Positions 38,338-48,499 of a DNA stretch of 64,000 nt are shown in pieces (the stretch's first letter is position 1; each line of letters opens with the position of its first letter). The notes beneath the pieces are model-generated. The model saw nothing but the letters and a program-made list of their open reading frames with translations, searched no databases and was not told the DNA's origin. The DNA is from Bacteroidota bacterium (GTDB taxonomy: Bacteria > Bacteroidota > Bacteroidia > Flavobacteriales > Flavobacteriaceae), in NCBI GenBank assembly GCA_018335575.1, contig JAGXRT010000093.1, forward strand, positions 26,404-90,403, in the 5' to 3' direction. A program made the translations under genes and the position numbers.

Positions 38338-40863
38338 TTAAAATGGATAATTAATTCCAATGTTATAAACGGCATTTATAAAATTAAAATTAGAGAACCA
38401 CTTATTTTCTTCTTTATAAGGTTCGTAAGTTTTAAATCCTACGTCTAATCTTAGTACTAAAAAGTTAAAATCGTAGCGCAGTCCAAATCCGCTACCAACT
38501 GCCAATTCTTTTAAAGAATTCAATCCGTTAAAACCGGATTTTGGGTTAGATAAGGATGAATTTGTAATGTCCCATATATTTCCAACATCTGTAAATAAAG
38601 CTCCTTTAAAGCTATTCAATATTTTAAAACGATATTCTAAACTAGAAATGAATTTAAGATTCCCAACATTATACTCTAGTCCGCTTCTTTCCGTTCCTGG
38701 ACCTAAATCATATACTTTCCATGCGCGCATATCATTGGGTCCACCTGCAAAATAATTTCTACTGAAAGGTATTTGACTAGAATTTCCATATGGAATAGCG
38801 ATGCCCAATCGGGTTCTGAACGCAATTATATTTTCGGATGATAAATCCCAAAATTTCTTGTATTCTATATCTGTTCGTGCATATTGCGCAATAGGAATTC
38901 CAAACAATTCTTTTGTTTCAGATCCCTCTTTCGATTTTGATAATAAACTTGAAAAATTACCAGCTGTAGCCAGTCTGATTTTAAAATAGGAGAAATCGTG
39001 ATCGTTATAATTTTCACTAGTATTATATACATATGAATAAGCTATAAGCGGAATTAAAACATCTTCGGTAATAATATCATATCTTTTTTTAACATTTCGA
39101 GCAATTTGATATTCATCTGGATTAGTCGTTTTGAAAGTGTCGTTTATGTTATTATTATAAAACAATATGGCTGAAGTTGTTGTAATTGTTTGATTAAAAT
39201 TTTCTTGTGCAATTGCAGCTAATTTTAAAAATTCTGATGAATACACATCAAAATAAGAGCTTACATTTAAATTACGAATATATTGAGCATCTAATAATTC
39301 TAATGAATGCTTTTTCTGAGGAGAATTTTCCCAAGTATAATCTATAATTCCAGTGAATTTTTGTATGTCTAATCCTATGTTTTTTTGCCAACTAGTACCC
39401 ATGGTAATCTCTGTTTTGGGATACATTCTTTTAGGAACAATTGAAGAAGAATTAAAAGGTAACAAAAATTTTGGAATTCGTAGTGATGCATCAACACCAG
39501 CTTCCCAAGCATTAAAGAAATTGGCATCATTTTTAGCATCTCGTGAGGTGTTTAAAAAAGATCCTTGTAATGATAGTTTAAATATTTCAGCTCCTTTAAA
39601 AGTGTTACGATTTAAAATACTTATTTTACTTGAAATACCTAATTGTCTGATATTTGAATGCGTTATTTCAGTGCTTAATCCTAATGAGTATTTTTTTAAT
39701 GGACTTAAAAAAATAGTTGCATCTAAAGTATAATCGTTGTTTTCTATATACTTTATGTCAACCAATCTAAAATTTTGAGTTGTTCTAAGGTAATTTCGGG
39801 TTAAGTCGCTATTGGTATCGCTGTATAAATTATTTTTATCGATAAAAATTGAATTGGCTAAGAACTTAGAACGGTACTTAATTTTATCGAAAGCATATAT
39901 TTTAATACCCTTGTATTGTAAACTGTCTTGCAGTGCTTTTTCTTTATTTAAAAAAGAATAATCAGTAATAATATTAACATTATTTATTTTAAAAGCATGG
40001 TAAGGTTTTACAATGATACTGTCATTTTTTTCTGTAATCTGATTTTCTATTTGAAGTAAGACGTTGGTTTTGAATTGTGTATTTGTTGAATCTAGCTGGT
40101 AAAATCCAATTGAATTTTCAGAAAAATGATAAACTCCAGAGTTTCTAAATAATTTTGTTAGTCGTTTAGATTCTTCTCTAAAGTTTTCATCTCTAAATCG
40201 TTCGCCCGTTTTTAAATATGAATTCGCTTTACTTGCCATGTATAAAGAATCTAAAAAATTAGATTTGATGTCAACAAAAATACTATCAATTAAAAATGGA
40301 TTGTTTTTAATTACATTATACGTAATTGTTGCTTTTTGATTTTTTTTAAGGGATTCTGTTACCGTTACCTGATTTTTAAAGTACCCTTCATTTATATAAT
40401 GTAGTTTTAATTTTTGAGCCGTTAGATTGGTTTTAACTGAATCCAAAATAGTGGGCTCTTCGCCATTTTTTAAAAACCATCGATGTAAATTATTGTACGA
40501 ATTTCCAATTCGGGTTACTTGTTTTTCAGAAAAGACTGAAGCAATTGTTTTGTGAGTTTTAGGGTTTTTAGCTAACCAACTGCTGTAAATAGTATCATTG
40601 CTTTTAACTCCCCAATTGTGTAAATATAACGGTAAAGGGAATCCTAAAACTTTTTGATTTGGTCTTTGAATGATGTAATCGGTTAAATTTTCATCAATAC
40701 TTTTTTTGTCATCAACCTTGATAGAATTCTTAACTAATAAATACTTGTCTTTTGGCACATACTTAATAGAATTACAAGAAGTAACACCAATTAAAAGTGC
40801 TCCAAATAAAATGTATACAAGTGTTTTGTTGGTTTGCAATGATTTTGCTTTAAATTTGTTCAA
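38338..40863 (-). CDS. tamL: TamL, lipoprotein-type TamA/BamA-family outer membrane protein
   Basis: A protein of about 840 residues. No ATG lies between the last upstream stop and the lipobox, so the start must be a TTG. I chose the one at 40861-40863 because the TTG at 40885-40887 overlaps the divergent trmH gene. The signal ends in a lipobox (VTSC). It is followed by POTRA-like repeats and a C-terminal Omp85 barrel with a conserved RNYFAGGPNDMRAW segment and the SLEYRFKI strand. TamL is the bacteroidete, lipid-anchored relative of TamA that works with TamB in outer membrane assembly. Position near porT matches other flavobacteria as I remember them. Confidence 0.85.
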   Translation of the reverse strand: MNKFKAKSLQTNKTLVYILFGALLIGVTSCNSIKYVPKDKYLLVKNSIKVDDKKSIDENLTDYIIQRPNQKVLGFPLPLYLHNWGVKSNDTIYSSWLAKNPKTHKTIASVFSEKQVTRIGNSYNNLHRWFLKNGEEPTILDSVKTNLTAQKLKLHYINEGYFKNQVTVTESLKKNQKATITYNVIKNNPFLIDSIFVDIKSNFLDSLYMASKANSYLKTGERFRDENFREESKRLTKLFRNSGVYHFSENSIGFYQLDSTNTQFKTNVLLQIENQITEKNDSIIVKPYHAFKINNVNIITDYSFLNKEKALQDSLQYKGIKIYAFDKIKYRSKFLANSIFIDKNNLYSDTNSDLTRNYLRTTQNFRLVDIKYIENNDYTLDATIFLSPLKKYSLGLSTEITHSNIRQLGISSKISILNRNTFKGAEIFKLSLQGSFLNTSRDAKNDANFFNAWEAGVDASLRIPKFLLPFNSSSIVPKRMYPKTEITMGTSWQKNIGLDIQKFTGIIDYTWENSPQKKHSLELLDAQYIRNLNVSSYFDVYSSEFLKLAAIAQENFNQTITTTSAILFYNNNINDTFKTTNPDEYQIARNVKKRYDIITEDVLIPLIAYSYVYNTSENYNDHDFSYFKIRLATAGNFSSLLSKSKEGSETKELFGIPIAQYARTDIEYKKFWDLSSENIIAFRTRLGIAIPYGNSSQIPFSRNYFAGGPNDMRAWKVYDLGPGTERSGLEYNVGNLKFISSLEYRFKILNSFKGALFTDVGNIWDITNSSLSNPKSGFNGLNSLKELAVGSGFGLRYDFNFLVLRLDVGFKTYEPYKEENKWFSNFNFINAVYNIGINYPF

Positions 40864-40877
40864 AAGTAACCATTTGT

Positions 40878-41603
40878 ATGTTATCAAAAAACAACATAAA
40901 GTTAATTAAAAGTTTAGAACATAAAAAATACAGAAATCAACAAGGCTTATTTGTTGTGGAAGGAGTAAAAAATGCTCAGGAATTTCTTAACTCAGCTTAT
41001 GAATTAAGCCATCTATTTACAATTGATACCAATTTTTCTTTAGATGATACATCTAAAATTAGTTATATCTCTTACGATGAGTTGAAAAAGATAAGTTTTT
41101 TAAAAACACCTAATGTAGTTTTAGCTTTGTTTAAAGTTCCTGTTAAGCAATGTATTATAAAAGATGGTTTACTGGTTGGATTGGATTCTATAAATGATCC
41201 GGGTAATTTAGGAACTATAATTAGACTGTGCGATTGGTTTGGAATACAACAACTTATTTGTTCTGATGATACGGTAGATTGTTATAATCAAAAAGTAGTG
41301 CAGGCTACCATGGGTTCTTTAACAAGAGTAAACGTAGTTTATACTGATTTAAAAGAATTTTTAAAAACATATCAAAATCCTATTTACGGAACTTTTATGA
41401 ATGGTAACTCGGTGTATTCTTCAAATCTTACATCAAATGGAATAGTTATAATGGGAAATGAAGCCAATGGAATTTCATCAGAAATTGAGAAATTAATATC
41501 TTGTAAAATATCAATTCCGTCTTATAATGATACTCATGAAACAGAAAGTTTAAATGTGGCTACCGCAACCGCAATTGTTTTAAGCGAGTTTAAACGAAGA
41601 TAA
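40878..41603 (+). CDS. TrmH/SpoU-family RNA 2'-O-methyltransferase
   Basis: The 241-residue protein has the three SPOUT motifs: LDSINDPGNLGTIIRLCDWFG (from about residue 113), MGNEANGIS (from about 191) and IPSYNDTHETESLNVATATA (from about 213). The N-terminal region around residues 10-40 (EHKKYRNQQGLFVVEG) is the substrate-binding domain of RlmB/TsnR-like enzymes. The target nucleotide in rRNA or tRNA is not known from sequence. Divergent from tamL with almost no spacer. Confidence 0.92.
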   Translation: MLSKNNIKLIKSLEHKKYRNQQGLFVVEGVKNAQEFLNSAYELSHLFTIDTNFSLDDTSKISYISYDELKKISFLKTPNVVLALFKVPVKQCIIKDGLLVGLDSINDPGNLGTIIRLCDWFGIQQLICSDDTVDCYNQKVVQATMGSLTRVNVVYTDLKEFLKTYQNPIYGTFMNGNSVYSSNLTSNGIVIMGNEANGISSEIEKLISCKISIPSYNDTHETESLNVATATAIVLSEFKRR

Positions 41604-41605
41604 TT

Positions 41606-42304
41606 CTACTCAAAAGTTAAGTTTATAAAAACACCTCGTGTTCCTAAGAAATCAACCCTATCGGTATACCTATTTTCACTAAGTGGATTGTCGTATTTTA
41701 ATTCATTGTTAATTGCAAAAACACCTCGTATTGAGGGTGAAAATTTAAAATAATACAGGTAAAAGTCAATACCAAAACCTAATTCATACATAAAGTTATG
41801 TTTTTTGAGTCTAAACTCTCCATTACTATTGTCATCTGGATTGTCTTGATTACTCGAAAAATTGTAGTCATACGCTATACCACCTATAACGTAGGGTCTA
41901 ATGTTATCATACCTGTCAGTACTAAATTTTAAAAGCAGTGGTATATGTAAATATGTTCCTCCAGCTTCTCGTATACTGTCATTTAATCTTGGCGGATTAT
42001 TAAAATAAAGTGTTTTTGAATTTGTTGATAAACCAGGTTCAAGTCGTAAGTTAATATTTTCGTGTAATCTTAAATCACCAATTAAACCAACATTAAACCC
42101 AACATCTTCAACCACTCTAACCGTATTAAACGGTTCTGTGTAAGTTAATTTATAACTTTTTTTATTAAGTCCCAAATAATACCCCCAATGCACTTTTTGT
42201 AAATCAAAATTAGGTAAGTATTCAATTCGGTCTCGTTGAGCCATCAACGAAGATGAAAAGAATAAGCACCCGAAAAGAAGTATTATTAGTTTAAATAATT
42301 TCAT
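41606..42304 (-). CDS. porT: Type IX secretion/gliding protein PorT (outer membrane beta-barrel)
   Basis: From the ATG at 42302-42304 the protein has 232 residues; an in-frame GTG five codons earlier lies inside ubiE and is less likely. A signal peptide (about 1-22, ending LMAQ) is followed by an eight-stranded barrel-like pattern: HWGYYLGLNKKSYKL, NVGLIGDLRLHENINLRLEP and YELGFGIDFYLYYFKFSPSI. PorT is required for type IX secretion in Bacteroidota. The ubiE-porT order is typical of flavobacteria. The rest of the secretion machine (gldKLMN, sprA) is not in this window. Confidence 0.85.
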   Translation of the reverse strand: MKLFKLIILLFGCLFFSSSLMAQRDRIEYLPNFDLQKVHWGYYLGLNKKSYKLTYTEPFNTVRVVEDVGFNVGLIGDLRLHENINLRLEPGLSTNSKTLYFNNPPRLNDSIREAGGTYLHIPLLLKFSTDRYDNIRPYVIGGIAYDYNFSSNQDNPDDNSNGEFRLKKHNFMYELGFGIDFYLYYFKFSPSIRGVFAINNELKYDNPLSENRYTDRVDFLGTRGVFINLTFE

Positions 42305-42305
42305 A

Positions 42306-43034
42306 TTATTTTTTGGCACTGTAAACAGTTGCTATACCAAATGTTAACGCTTTGTAGGAAACATTATTATATCCTATCTTTTGTAGGATGTTTTTAAAAT
42401 CATCGCCAAAAGGAAAGGCAGCAACACTTTCTGGTAAATAGGTATAAGCCGAATTGTCTTTGGAAACAAGTTTTCCAATTAAAGGAAGTATATACGATGA
42501 GTAAAAACCGTAGAGTTGTTTCATCGGAAATTTAGTTGGTTGAGAGAATTCTAAAACAACCAAGGTGCCAGATGGTTTTAAAACTCTTAAAATTTCTGAT
42601 AACCCTTGGTTTAAGTTTTCAAAATTCCTAACTCCAAACGACACAGTAATTACATCAAATAAACTGTTTTCAAACGGTAAATTTTCAGAATCACCTTGAA
42701 CCATAGTAATTAAGTGGTCTAATTTTTTCTCTGATATTTTTTTTCTACCAACTTCTAACATCCCGTTTGATATGTCTAAACCAACAATTTTCTCAGGATT
42801 TGTTTTTGACAATAAAATAGCTAAATCTCCAGTACCGGTTGCAATATCTAAAATAGTTTTAGGTTGTTCTTTTTTTACGATTTTAAGTACTTTTTTCCGC
42901 CATTGAATATCGATTCCCATCGATAAAAAATGATTTAGAAAATCATATTTTCCGGATATATTGTCAAACATTTGAGCTACTTGCTCTTTTTTTCCTGAAT
43001 CCGAATCTTTATATGGTTTAACTTTTTCTGACAT
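42306..43034 (-). CDS. ubiE: Demethylmenaquinone methyltransferase
   Basis: The 242-residue UbiE/MenG has [20 protein letters not shown] (22-41, the family signature), [13 protein letters not shown] for S-adenosylmethionine and [15 protein letters not shown]. It makes menaquinone from demethylmenaquinone, the last step of quinone synthesis. With the polyprenyl synthase at 1634-2611 it fits menaquinone respiration. Followed by porT after one base. Confidence 0.94.
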   Translation of the reverse strand: MSEKVKPYKDSDSGKKEQVAQMFDNISGKYDFLNHFLSMGIDIQWRKKVLKIVKKEQPKTILDIATGTGDLAILLSKTNPEKIVGLDISNGMLEVGRKKISEKKLDHLITMVQGDSENLPFENSLFDVITVSFGVRNFENLNQGLSEILRVLKPSGTLVVLEFSQPTKFPMKQLYGFYSSYILPLIGKLVSKDNSAYTYLPESVAAFPFGDDFKNILQKIGYNNVSYKALTFGIATVYSAKK

Positions 43035-43042
43035 ATTTAAAA

Positions 43043-43933
43043 TTATCCGTTAATAGCTTTAACTGATTCAATTTTATTTGGAATCATTTGTTTTAACATG
43101 TTTTCAATTCCATTTTTTAATGTAACTGTAGATGAAGGACAACCGTTACAAGCTCCTTGTAATATAACACTTACCTGCTTAGAATCTGTGTCATACGAGT
43201 GAAATACAATATTTCCGCCATCAGAAGCAACGGCTGGTTTTACGTATTTTTCAAGTATAGCAATAACTTGTTTGCTTGTATCGTCTAAATTTTCATAATT
43301 ATGAATTTCTGCAGATGATTGATTGCTTAAATTTTCTTTAATGATTTCTTGTCCGCTTTCTATAAACTTTTTAATAAATGTTCTTAATTCTGATTGAATT
43401 TCTTCCCAATTTACTGTATCATTTTTGGTTACTGAGACATAGTTTTCTGAAATAAAAACTTCATTTACAAATTCAAATCCAAACAATGCTTCGGCTAATA
43501 ACGAAGTGTTTTTAGCTTCGTTTACCGATTCAAATGTAGCGCCGTTAATGGCAAGTAATCTGTTGGTTGCAAATTTCATGGTGTTTGGATTAGGAGTGCT
43601 TTCCATATAAATTTCCAATACATTGTTTTTGTACATCACTTGCTGTTGACTTTCTTTTAAATCCTCATTGATAAAGTTGACAATAAAGTCTTTAACATCT
43701 TCTTGAACCGAACTCCAATCAAAATTATCGATACTTTCTATGGCGATAAAATTGGCAGAAATCATTACTTTCCTAACAAAAGGAAATTCAAAAAGTTGCT
43801 GAGTTAACGGCGAAGCCGACGCTTCATCTACACTGTTAAATTCATGTGTTCCTCGAGTCAATACGGCATTAGACTCAAATTTAATTATAGTAGGTATATC
43901 GGTTTTTTCAATGGTAAAACTAATTGTGTTCAT
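43043..43933 (-). CDS. NifU-like iron-sulfur protein (Nfu) with two N-terminal Nfu domains
   Basis: The 296-residue protein ends in a NifU C-terminal domain with GACNGCPSS (Cys262-x2-Cys265), which carries and hands over Fe-S clusters. Two Nfu N-domains precede it: residues about 1-92 and about 108-195. The second has the usual [13 protein letters not shown] signature, while the first aligns with it ([19 protein letters not shown] against [20 protein letters not shown]) but lacks that signature. Most Nfu proteins have one such domain. It precedes ubiE by 8 bases. Confidence 0.92.
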   Translation of the reverse strand: MNTISFTIEKTDIPTIIKFESNAVLTRGTHEFNSVDEASASPLTQQLFEFPFVRKVMISANFIAIESIDNFDWSSVQEDVKDFIVNFINEDLKESQQQVMYKNNVLEIYMESTPNPNTMKFATNRLLAINGATFESVNEAKNTSLLAEALFGFEFVNEVFISENYVSVTKNDTVNWEEIQSELRTFIKKFIESGQEIIKENLSNQSSAEIHNYENLDDTSKQVIAILEKYVKPAVASDGGNIVFHSYDTDSKQVSVILQGACNGCPSSTVTLKNGIENMLKQMIPNKIESVKAING

Positions 43934-43958
43934 AGTAAAAATATTTTTGCAAAAGTAA

Positions 43959-43990
43959 TAAAAAACGCCTCAGCTAGAGGCGTTTTAAAA
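43959..43990 (-). terminator. Terminator after the FadL-type porin gene
   Basis: The stem aaaacgcctc/gaggcgtttt has a 5-base loop and a T-rich run on the minus strand. It lies between the porin gene and nfu. Confidence 0.8.
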
Positions 43991-44005
43991 AGTTTCTTGA
44001 TTATC

Positions 44006-45349
44006 TTATAACTTAATTGTAACAGTTGCTGTTATTTTTGAATTTTCGGTTGCTAGTGATGCTGGGTTAATTTGATTGTATTGTGGGTAAAAATCGTATA
44101 ACTTAGATTGATCGGTTTTACTATACGATAAGTCAATTTTAAATCCACCAAAAGTATAACCAGCCCCTAAAGAATAACCCTCAATAGATTTGCTATCCGT
44201 TGCGTTTTCATACGGACTTTTTTCTGAATGTAATCCCGCACGTAAACTCAATCTGTCAAAACGCCATTCTGTTCCAATATTTACACGTCCTACACTTTTA
44301 AAGTTGTCTTTGAAGTTTTGGTTTTCTACAGAGAAGTCAGCTCCACTTAAACGTATACCGCTATAATTTTTGTAAACATAATCCATACTAATCAAACCTT
44401 GCTTATTAAAAATATAGGCAAAACTTCCGGTAATTGTACTTGGTGTTTTTAATTTGTAATCAAAACGGTTTACACCCGAGTAATTGGTGAAAACTTGCGG
44501 TGTATTGCTGTATGTTAATCTTAAATCTTCAGCAACAAACTCTTCTGCTAATTCATACCAAACTGGAGATTGATAGGAAAGACCAAACCTGATATTTTGT
44601 GATGGTTTTGAAATTAATCCAAAACTAAAAGAAGCTCCATCGCCAACAGTTACCAATTCTTGAATCAACGAAGCATCAATGGTGTTTCCGGCTCCATCAT
44701 TGTTGTATTCTTCTAATATTGATTTTTGATAAAAGTCTACATTGTAGGAATGTAATGCAAAACCAACATATAAATTATCATTGTATTGTGATGCTATAGT
44801 AAAAGAGTATTTATCATTGCTTCCCTCTGTAAAGCTGCCAAAAACTTGCTCATCAACATTTAAATACTGTTGAGTTGTATTGTTTTGATCAAATATATAC
44901 GTAGCATAACCGCTATTTCCTTTAGCAATCCAATTGTTTTCAAAATCTGATGTTTTTGAATAGTTAAAACCAAAAGCAAAATTTTTCCAGTTTGCGTTTT
45001 TATTATAAGTTTCAAATACAGCAACTCCACCCATTTGTGGAAGAGTTAAATATTCATTCTCAGAAAACTGACTCTTATCGTAAAATTTTGTATTAATTGA
45101 CGCAGTTCTATTTGCTAATGAAAAATTAAATTCATTATTTAAGAATACAGCAGCTCCTGCCGGGTTAACTGCAATAGCTGATAAATCGCCACCAAGTGCT
45201 CCAAATGCTCCACTTAAGGCGTTAAAACGAGCACTTCCATTGTATTCATCAACAGAAAACAAATAACCCAAATCGTTATATCCCATTGATTGAGAATATG
45301 TTATAGTTGAAATAAATATAGAACAAAGTAAAATTATTTTTTTCATCAT
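44006..45349 (-). CDS. FadL/OmpP1/TodX-type outer membrane transport protein
   Basis: The 447-residue protein has a signal peptide (about 1-20, ending ITYSQ). The N-terminal hatch-like region carries SGAFGALGGDLSAIAVNPAG, the diagnostic segment of OmpP1/FadL proteins. A long run of amphipathic strands ends in a terminal beta-strand (SKITATVTIKL). FadL-type channels carry hydrophobic compounds across the outer membrane. It follows the Tyr-rich lipoprotein gene by 25 bases and may share its transcript. Confidence 0.88.
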   Translation of the reverse strand: MMKKIILLCSIFISTITYSQSMGYNDLGYLFSVDEYNGSARFNALSGAFGALGGDLSAIAVNPAGAAVFLNNEFNFSLANRTASINTKFYDKSQFSENEYLTLPQMGGVAVFETYNKNANWKNFAFGFNYSKTSDFENNWIAKGNSGYATYIFDQNNTTQQYLNVDEQVFGSFTEGSNDKYSFTIASQYNDNLYVGFALHSYNVDFYQKSILEEYNNDGAGNTIDASLIQELVTVGDGASFSFGLISKPSQNIRFGLSYQSPVWYELAEEFVAEDLRLTYSNTPQVFTNYSGVNRFDYKLKTPSTITGSFAYIFNKQGLISMDYVYKNYSGIRLSGADFSVENQNFKDNFKSVGRVNIGTEWRFDRLSLRAGLHSEKSPYENATDSKSIEGYSLGAGYTFGGFKIDLSYSKTDQSKLYDFYPQYNQINPASLATENSKITATVTIKL

Positions 45350-45374
45350 GATAAATTTAAATTAACAATTGATT

Positions 45375-46748
45375 TTAATTATCGCGTCTTCTTGAAGTAT
45401 TACTAGATGAACGGTTATCTGATCTGCTATCTGAAGTTGCATAATTAGAATTGGAAGATTCATATCGTGGAGCTTCATAACGTGGAGTTTCTGTTCTGTT
45501 TTCTTTCACCTTGTTTTCATTATTGCTTCTACTATAGTTTTCAGCTCTTTTGTATTCATTGTTTTCAGAAGATCTTTTTGTATAACTATTGTTTGCTGTT
45601 CTTTTATCATTAGCCTTTGAACGGTTGTAATTTTCTGATGTTTCTGATTGATTATAATTTCTCGAATAATTAGTTGAGTTAGCATTCTTAGATGAACGAT
45701 CTGTATTTACACTGCGTCTATAATAATCATTGCCAGAACTTATTTCATATCGTTCATTTGTTCTATTTTGATAATAATTATCGATGTAATTATAACTTAC
45801 ATTATCTCGTCTTTTTCCAGACGATGTATTGCTTCTATTTCCGGAGTTCGAATTGTTAGAAGGTCTTCTATACGAATTATTCCCTTCATTTCCAGAACGT
45901 CTGTTATTGTCATAAGTTCTGTTAGAGTTGTTATAATTGTTGTTGCTTGAACGATCGCTTCTTATTTCGTTTGATGATCTTCTTGTTGAAGTTCCAATTG
46001 TTGGTCTATCAGTTCTTGAGTTTGGATAATAAGAATTTCTATTTACAGAGCTACTTCTGTTGGAGTAGTTTCTGGTGTTATAGCTATCGCGTTTTCCGTA
46101 TGAGTCATAATATTTTACATGATAAACTGGTCTGTAATATCTGTTGTGATAATATGAATTATACCCCCAAGAAAATCCCCAATAAAAGGAACTTCCATAA
46201 TACGGAGCATAATAACCACTGTAATAATGTGAATGGTAATACGGATAATGATATGGGTAGTAATAAGGATTATACGGGTTGTAATATGGTCTGTAATAAT
46301 AATTATAAGAGTAGTAATGAGGATAATAACCGTAATAATAGTCGTCGTAATAATAACTGTTCCAATAATTTCTGTAATAATACGGCTCTACAATATTTAT
46401 AGTAATATTACCAGAATACCCCCAAGGTTCTTTGTTTCTTCCATTATCTTGAACACTTGATTCATAGCCATATGTATCAATATCAGTTAAAATATCATCT
46501 TGATTAACGGACTCATATCCAGCTAATTTTCTAGCAAAAAAGTTATCATTATCATTTGATGGTTGAACTACTTGTTGTTGCTGTTTAACTTCGCGCTGTT
46601 CTTCATACACAGTATAATCGCGGGAGTTATAAATACCGTCATCATGAGAAACGTTGTAATACGATCCACAAGAATATAATCCAAATAAACTAAGAATTAA
46701 CAGTATAAATGGAAAGTTTTTTGCAATTAATTGTACAGAAGTTTTCAT
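45375..46748 (-). CDS. Tyrosine-rich, Asn/Ser/Arg-tailed low-complexity lipoprotein
   Basis: From the ATG at 46746-46748 the protein has 457 residues and a clear lipoprotein signal ending LYSC; the longer frame starting with TTG at 46799 is unlikely. About residues 110-230 are extremely rich in Tyr, with Pro, His, Trp and Asn. The C-terminal half is Asn/Ser/Arg/Tyr-rich and probably disordered. I recognise no domain; similar Tyr-rich lipoproteins occur in flavobacteria without assigned function. It may be surface-exposed. It precedes the FadL-type gene on the same strand. Confidence 0.75.
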   Translation of the reverse strand: MKTSVQLIAKNFPFILLILSLFGLYSCGSYYNVSHDDGIYNSRDYTVYEEQREVKQQQQVVQPSNDNDNFFARKLAGYESVNQDDILTDIDTYGYESSVQDNGRNKEPWGYSGNITINIVEPYYYRNYWNSYYYDDYYYGYYPHYYSYNYYYRPYYNPYNPYYYPYHYPYYHSHYYSGYYAPYYGSSFYWGFSWGYNSYYHNRYYRPVYHVKYYDSYGKRDSYNTRNYSNRSSSVNRNSYYPNSRTDRPTIGTSTRRSSNEIRSDRSSNNNYNNSNRTYDNNRRSGNEGNNSYRRPSNNSNSGNRSNTSSGKRRDNVSYNYIDNYYQNRTNERYEISSGNDYYRRSVNTDRSSKNANSTNYSRNYNQSETSENYNRSKANDKRTANNSYTKRSSENNEYKRAENYSRSNNENKVKENRTETPRYEAPRYESSNSNYATSDSRSDNRSSSNTSRRRDN

Positions 46749-46846
46749 AATCAAAACATTTTTATTGTTGAACAGCACAAAAATGGTTAGTTTTGTCAAC
46801 GATTATTCAAATATAAAATTACAATATTTGTGCCAAATATAAGTTG

Positions 46847-48322
46847 ATGGGAAATAAATTAACAAAACGAAGTGAAGATTACTCTAAATGGTATAACGAT
46901 TTAGTAGTTAATGCTGATTTAGCAGAGAATTCTGGAGTAAGAGGTTGTATGGTAATTAAACCTTATGGGTATGCAATTTGGGAAAAAATGCAAGCAGAAT
47001 TGGATCGAATGTTTAAAGAAACCGGACATCAAAATGCTTATTTTCCATTATTTATACCAAAATCATATTTCAGTAAAGAAGCTAGTCATGTAGATGGATT
47101 TGCAAAAGAATGTGCTGTAGTTACGCATTACCGACTTAAAAATGCAGAAGATGGAAGCGGTATCATTGTAGATCCTGATGCTAAATTAGAGGAAGAATTA
47201 ATAGTTAGACCTACCTCAGAAACCATTATTTGGGACACGTATAAAAAATGGGTACAATCGTACAGAGATTTACCTCTACTTATTAATCAGTGGGCCAATG
47301 TTGTTCGATGGGAAATGCGTACACGTTTGTTTTTAAGAACGGCTGAGTTTTTATGGCAAGAAGGACATACTGCACATGCTACCAAAGAAGAAGCCATTGC
47401 AGAAGCAGAACAAATGATGAATGTTTATGCTGATTTTGCTGAAAATTATATGGCAATGCCAGTTGTTAAAGGAGTAAAATCTGAAAACGAAAGATTTGCA
47501 GGGGCTTTAGAAACCTATTGTATTGAAGCCATGATGCAAGATGGAAAAGCTTTACAAGCCGGAACTTCACACTTTCTTGGTCAAAATTTCGCAAAAGCAT
47601 TTGACGTAAAATTTACCTCTAATGAAGGAAAGCAAGAATATGTTTGGGCAACATCTTGGGGTGTTTCAACTCGATTGATTGGGGCCTTAATTATGACCCA
47701 TTCTGATGATAATGGACTTGTATTACCTCCAAATTTAGCTCCAATTCAAGTAGTTATTGTGCCTATCCACAAAACAAAAGAGCAATTAGATTTAATAACA
47801 GAGAAAGTTTCAATAATTATTAAAGATTTAAAATTAAAAGGAATTTCAGTAAAATTTGATTCAAGAACAACGCAATCTCCTGGCTGGAAATTTGCAGAAT
47901 ATGAGTTAAAAGGTGTACCTGTTAGAATTGCAATTGGCCCTAGAGATTTGGAAAATGGAACACTTGAAATTGCTCGAAGAGATACACTAGAGAAAAAAGT
48001 AATTTTTATTAATGAAACTGTTTTATATGTTGAAGCATTGTTAAAAGAAATTCAGGAATCGTTATTTCTAAAAGCTAAGCATTATAGAGATTCACATATT
48101 ACAGAAGTATCTACTTTTGATGAATTTAAAAGGGTATTAGAAACTAAGGGAGGATTCGTTTCTGCTCATTGGGATGGATCAAAAGAAACAGAAGAAAAAA
48201 TAAAAGAATTAACCAAGGCAACAATACGTTGTATACCTTTAAATACTGATATTCAGAGCGGATTTTGTGTGTATTCTGGAAAGGAATCTGCACAAAAAGT
48301 TTTATTTGCAAAAGCGTATTAA
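46847..48322 (+). CDS. proS: Prolyl-tRNA synthetase (archaeal/eukaryote-like type)
   Basis: From the ATG at 46847 the protein has 491 residues. It has the class II core: [21 protein letters not shown] (motif 2 region), [12 protein letters not shown] and [16 protein letters not shown] (motif 3). An anticodon-binding domain follows ([12 protein letters not shown] onward), with the extra C-terminal domain ending in Tyr. No bacterial-type editing insertion is seen between motifs 2 and 3. This short, archaeal/eukaryote-like ProS is usual in Bacteroidota. Confidence 0.96.
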   Translation: MGNKLTKRSEDYSKWYNDLVVNADLAENSGVRGCMVIKPYGYAIWEKMQAELDRMFKETGHQNAYFPLFIPKSYFSKEASHVDGFAKECAVVTHYRLKNAEDGSGIIVDPDAKLEEELIVRPTSETIIWDTYKKWVQSYRDLPLLINQWANVVRWEMRTRLFLRTAEFLWQEGHTAHATKEEAIAEAEQMMNVYADFAENYMAMPVVKGVKSENERFAGALETYCIEAMMQDGKALQAGTSHFLGQNFAKAFDVKFTSNEGKQEYVWATSWGVSTRLIGALIMTHSDDNGLVLPPNLAPIQVVIVPIHKTKEQLDLITEKVSIIIKDLKLKGISVKFDSRTTQSPGWKFAEYELKGVPVRIAIGPRDLENGTLEIARRDTLEKKVIFINETVLYVEALLKEIQESLFLKAKHYRDSHITEVSTFDEFKRVLETKGGFVSAHWDGSKETEEKIKELTKATIRCIPLNTDIQSGFCVYSGKESAQKVLFAKAY

Positions 48323-48340
48323 AAATTTTTAAAATAAATT

Positions 48341-48369
48341 TTGACAAATAAAAAATAGGTGTATCTTTG
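48341..48369 (+). promoter_or_regulatory. Promoter of tRNA-Glu-rpsT (TTG-N18-TATCTTTG)
   Basis: TTG at 48341-48343 and TATCTTTG at 48362-48369 with an 18-base spacer match the Bacteroidota consensus. The tRNA begins 28 bases after the -7 element. It is one of the best promoters in the window. Confidence 0.8.
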
Positions 48370-48397
48370 CACTCGCAATGTGAAAATGAAACACAAT

Positions 48398-48469
48398 GGC
48401 CCGTTCGTCTATCGGTTAGGACGCCAGGTTTTCATCCTGGTAAGAGGGGTTCGATTCCCCTACGGGCTA
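48398..48469 (+). tRNA. tRNA-Glu (anticodon TTC)
   Basis: A 72-base cloverleaf: acceptor ggcccgt/acgggct (a terminal G-U pair), anticodon stem ccagg/cctgg with loop ttttcat and anticodon TTC, T arm gaggg-gttcgat-tcccc region, discriminator A. CCA is not encoded. rpsT follows 30 bases later. Confidence 0.94.
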
Positions 48470-48499
48470 CAAAATTTAAGAATTTAAATTAAAGTTAAA

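Noticed and set aside
45768..46460. Several plus-strand open frames opposite the Tyr-rich lipoprotein gene
   Set aside because: They are mirror images of a low-complexity A/T-rich coding sequence, have Ile/Arg- or Asn/Cys-rich products with no signals, and overlap a well-supported gene.
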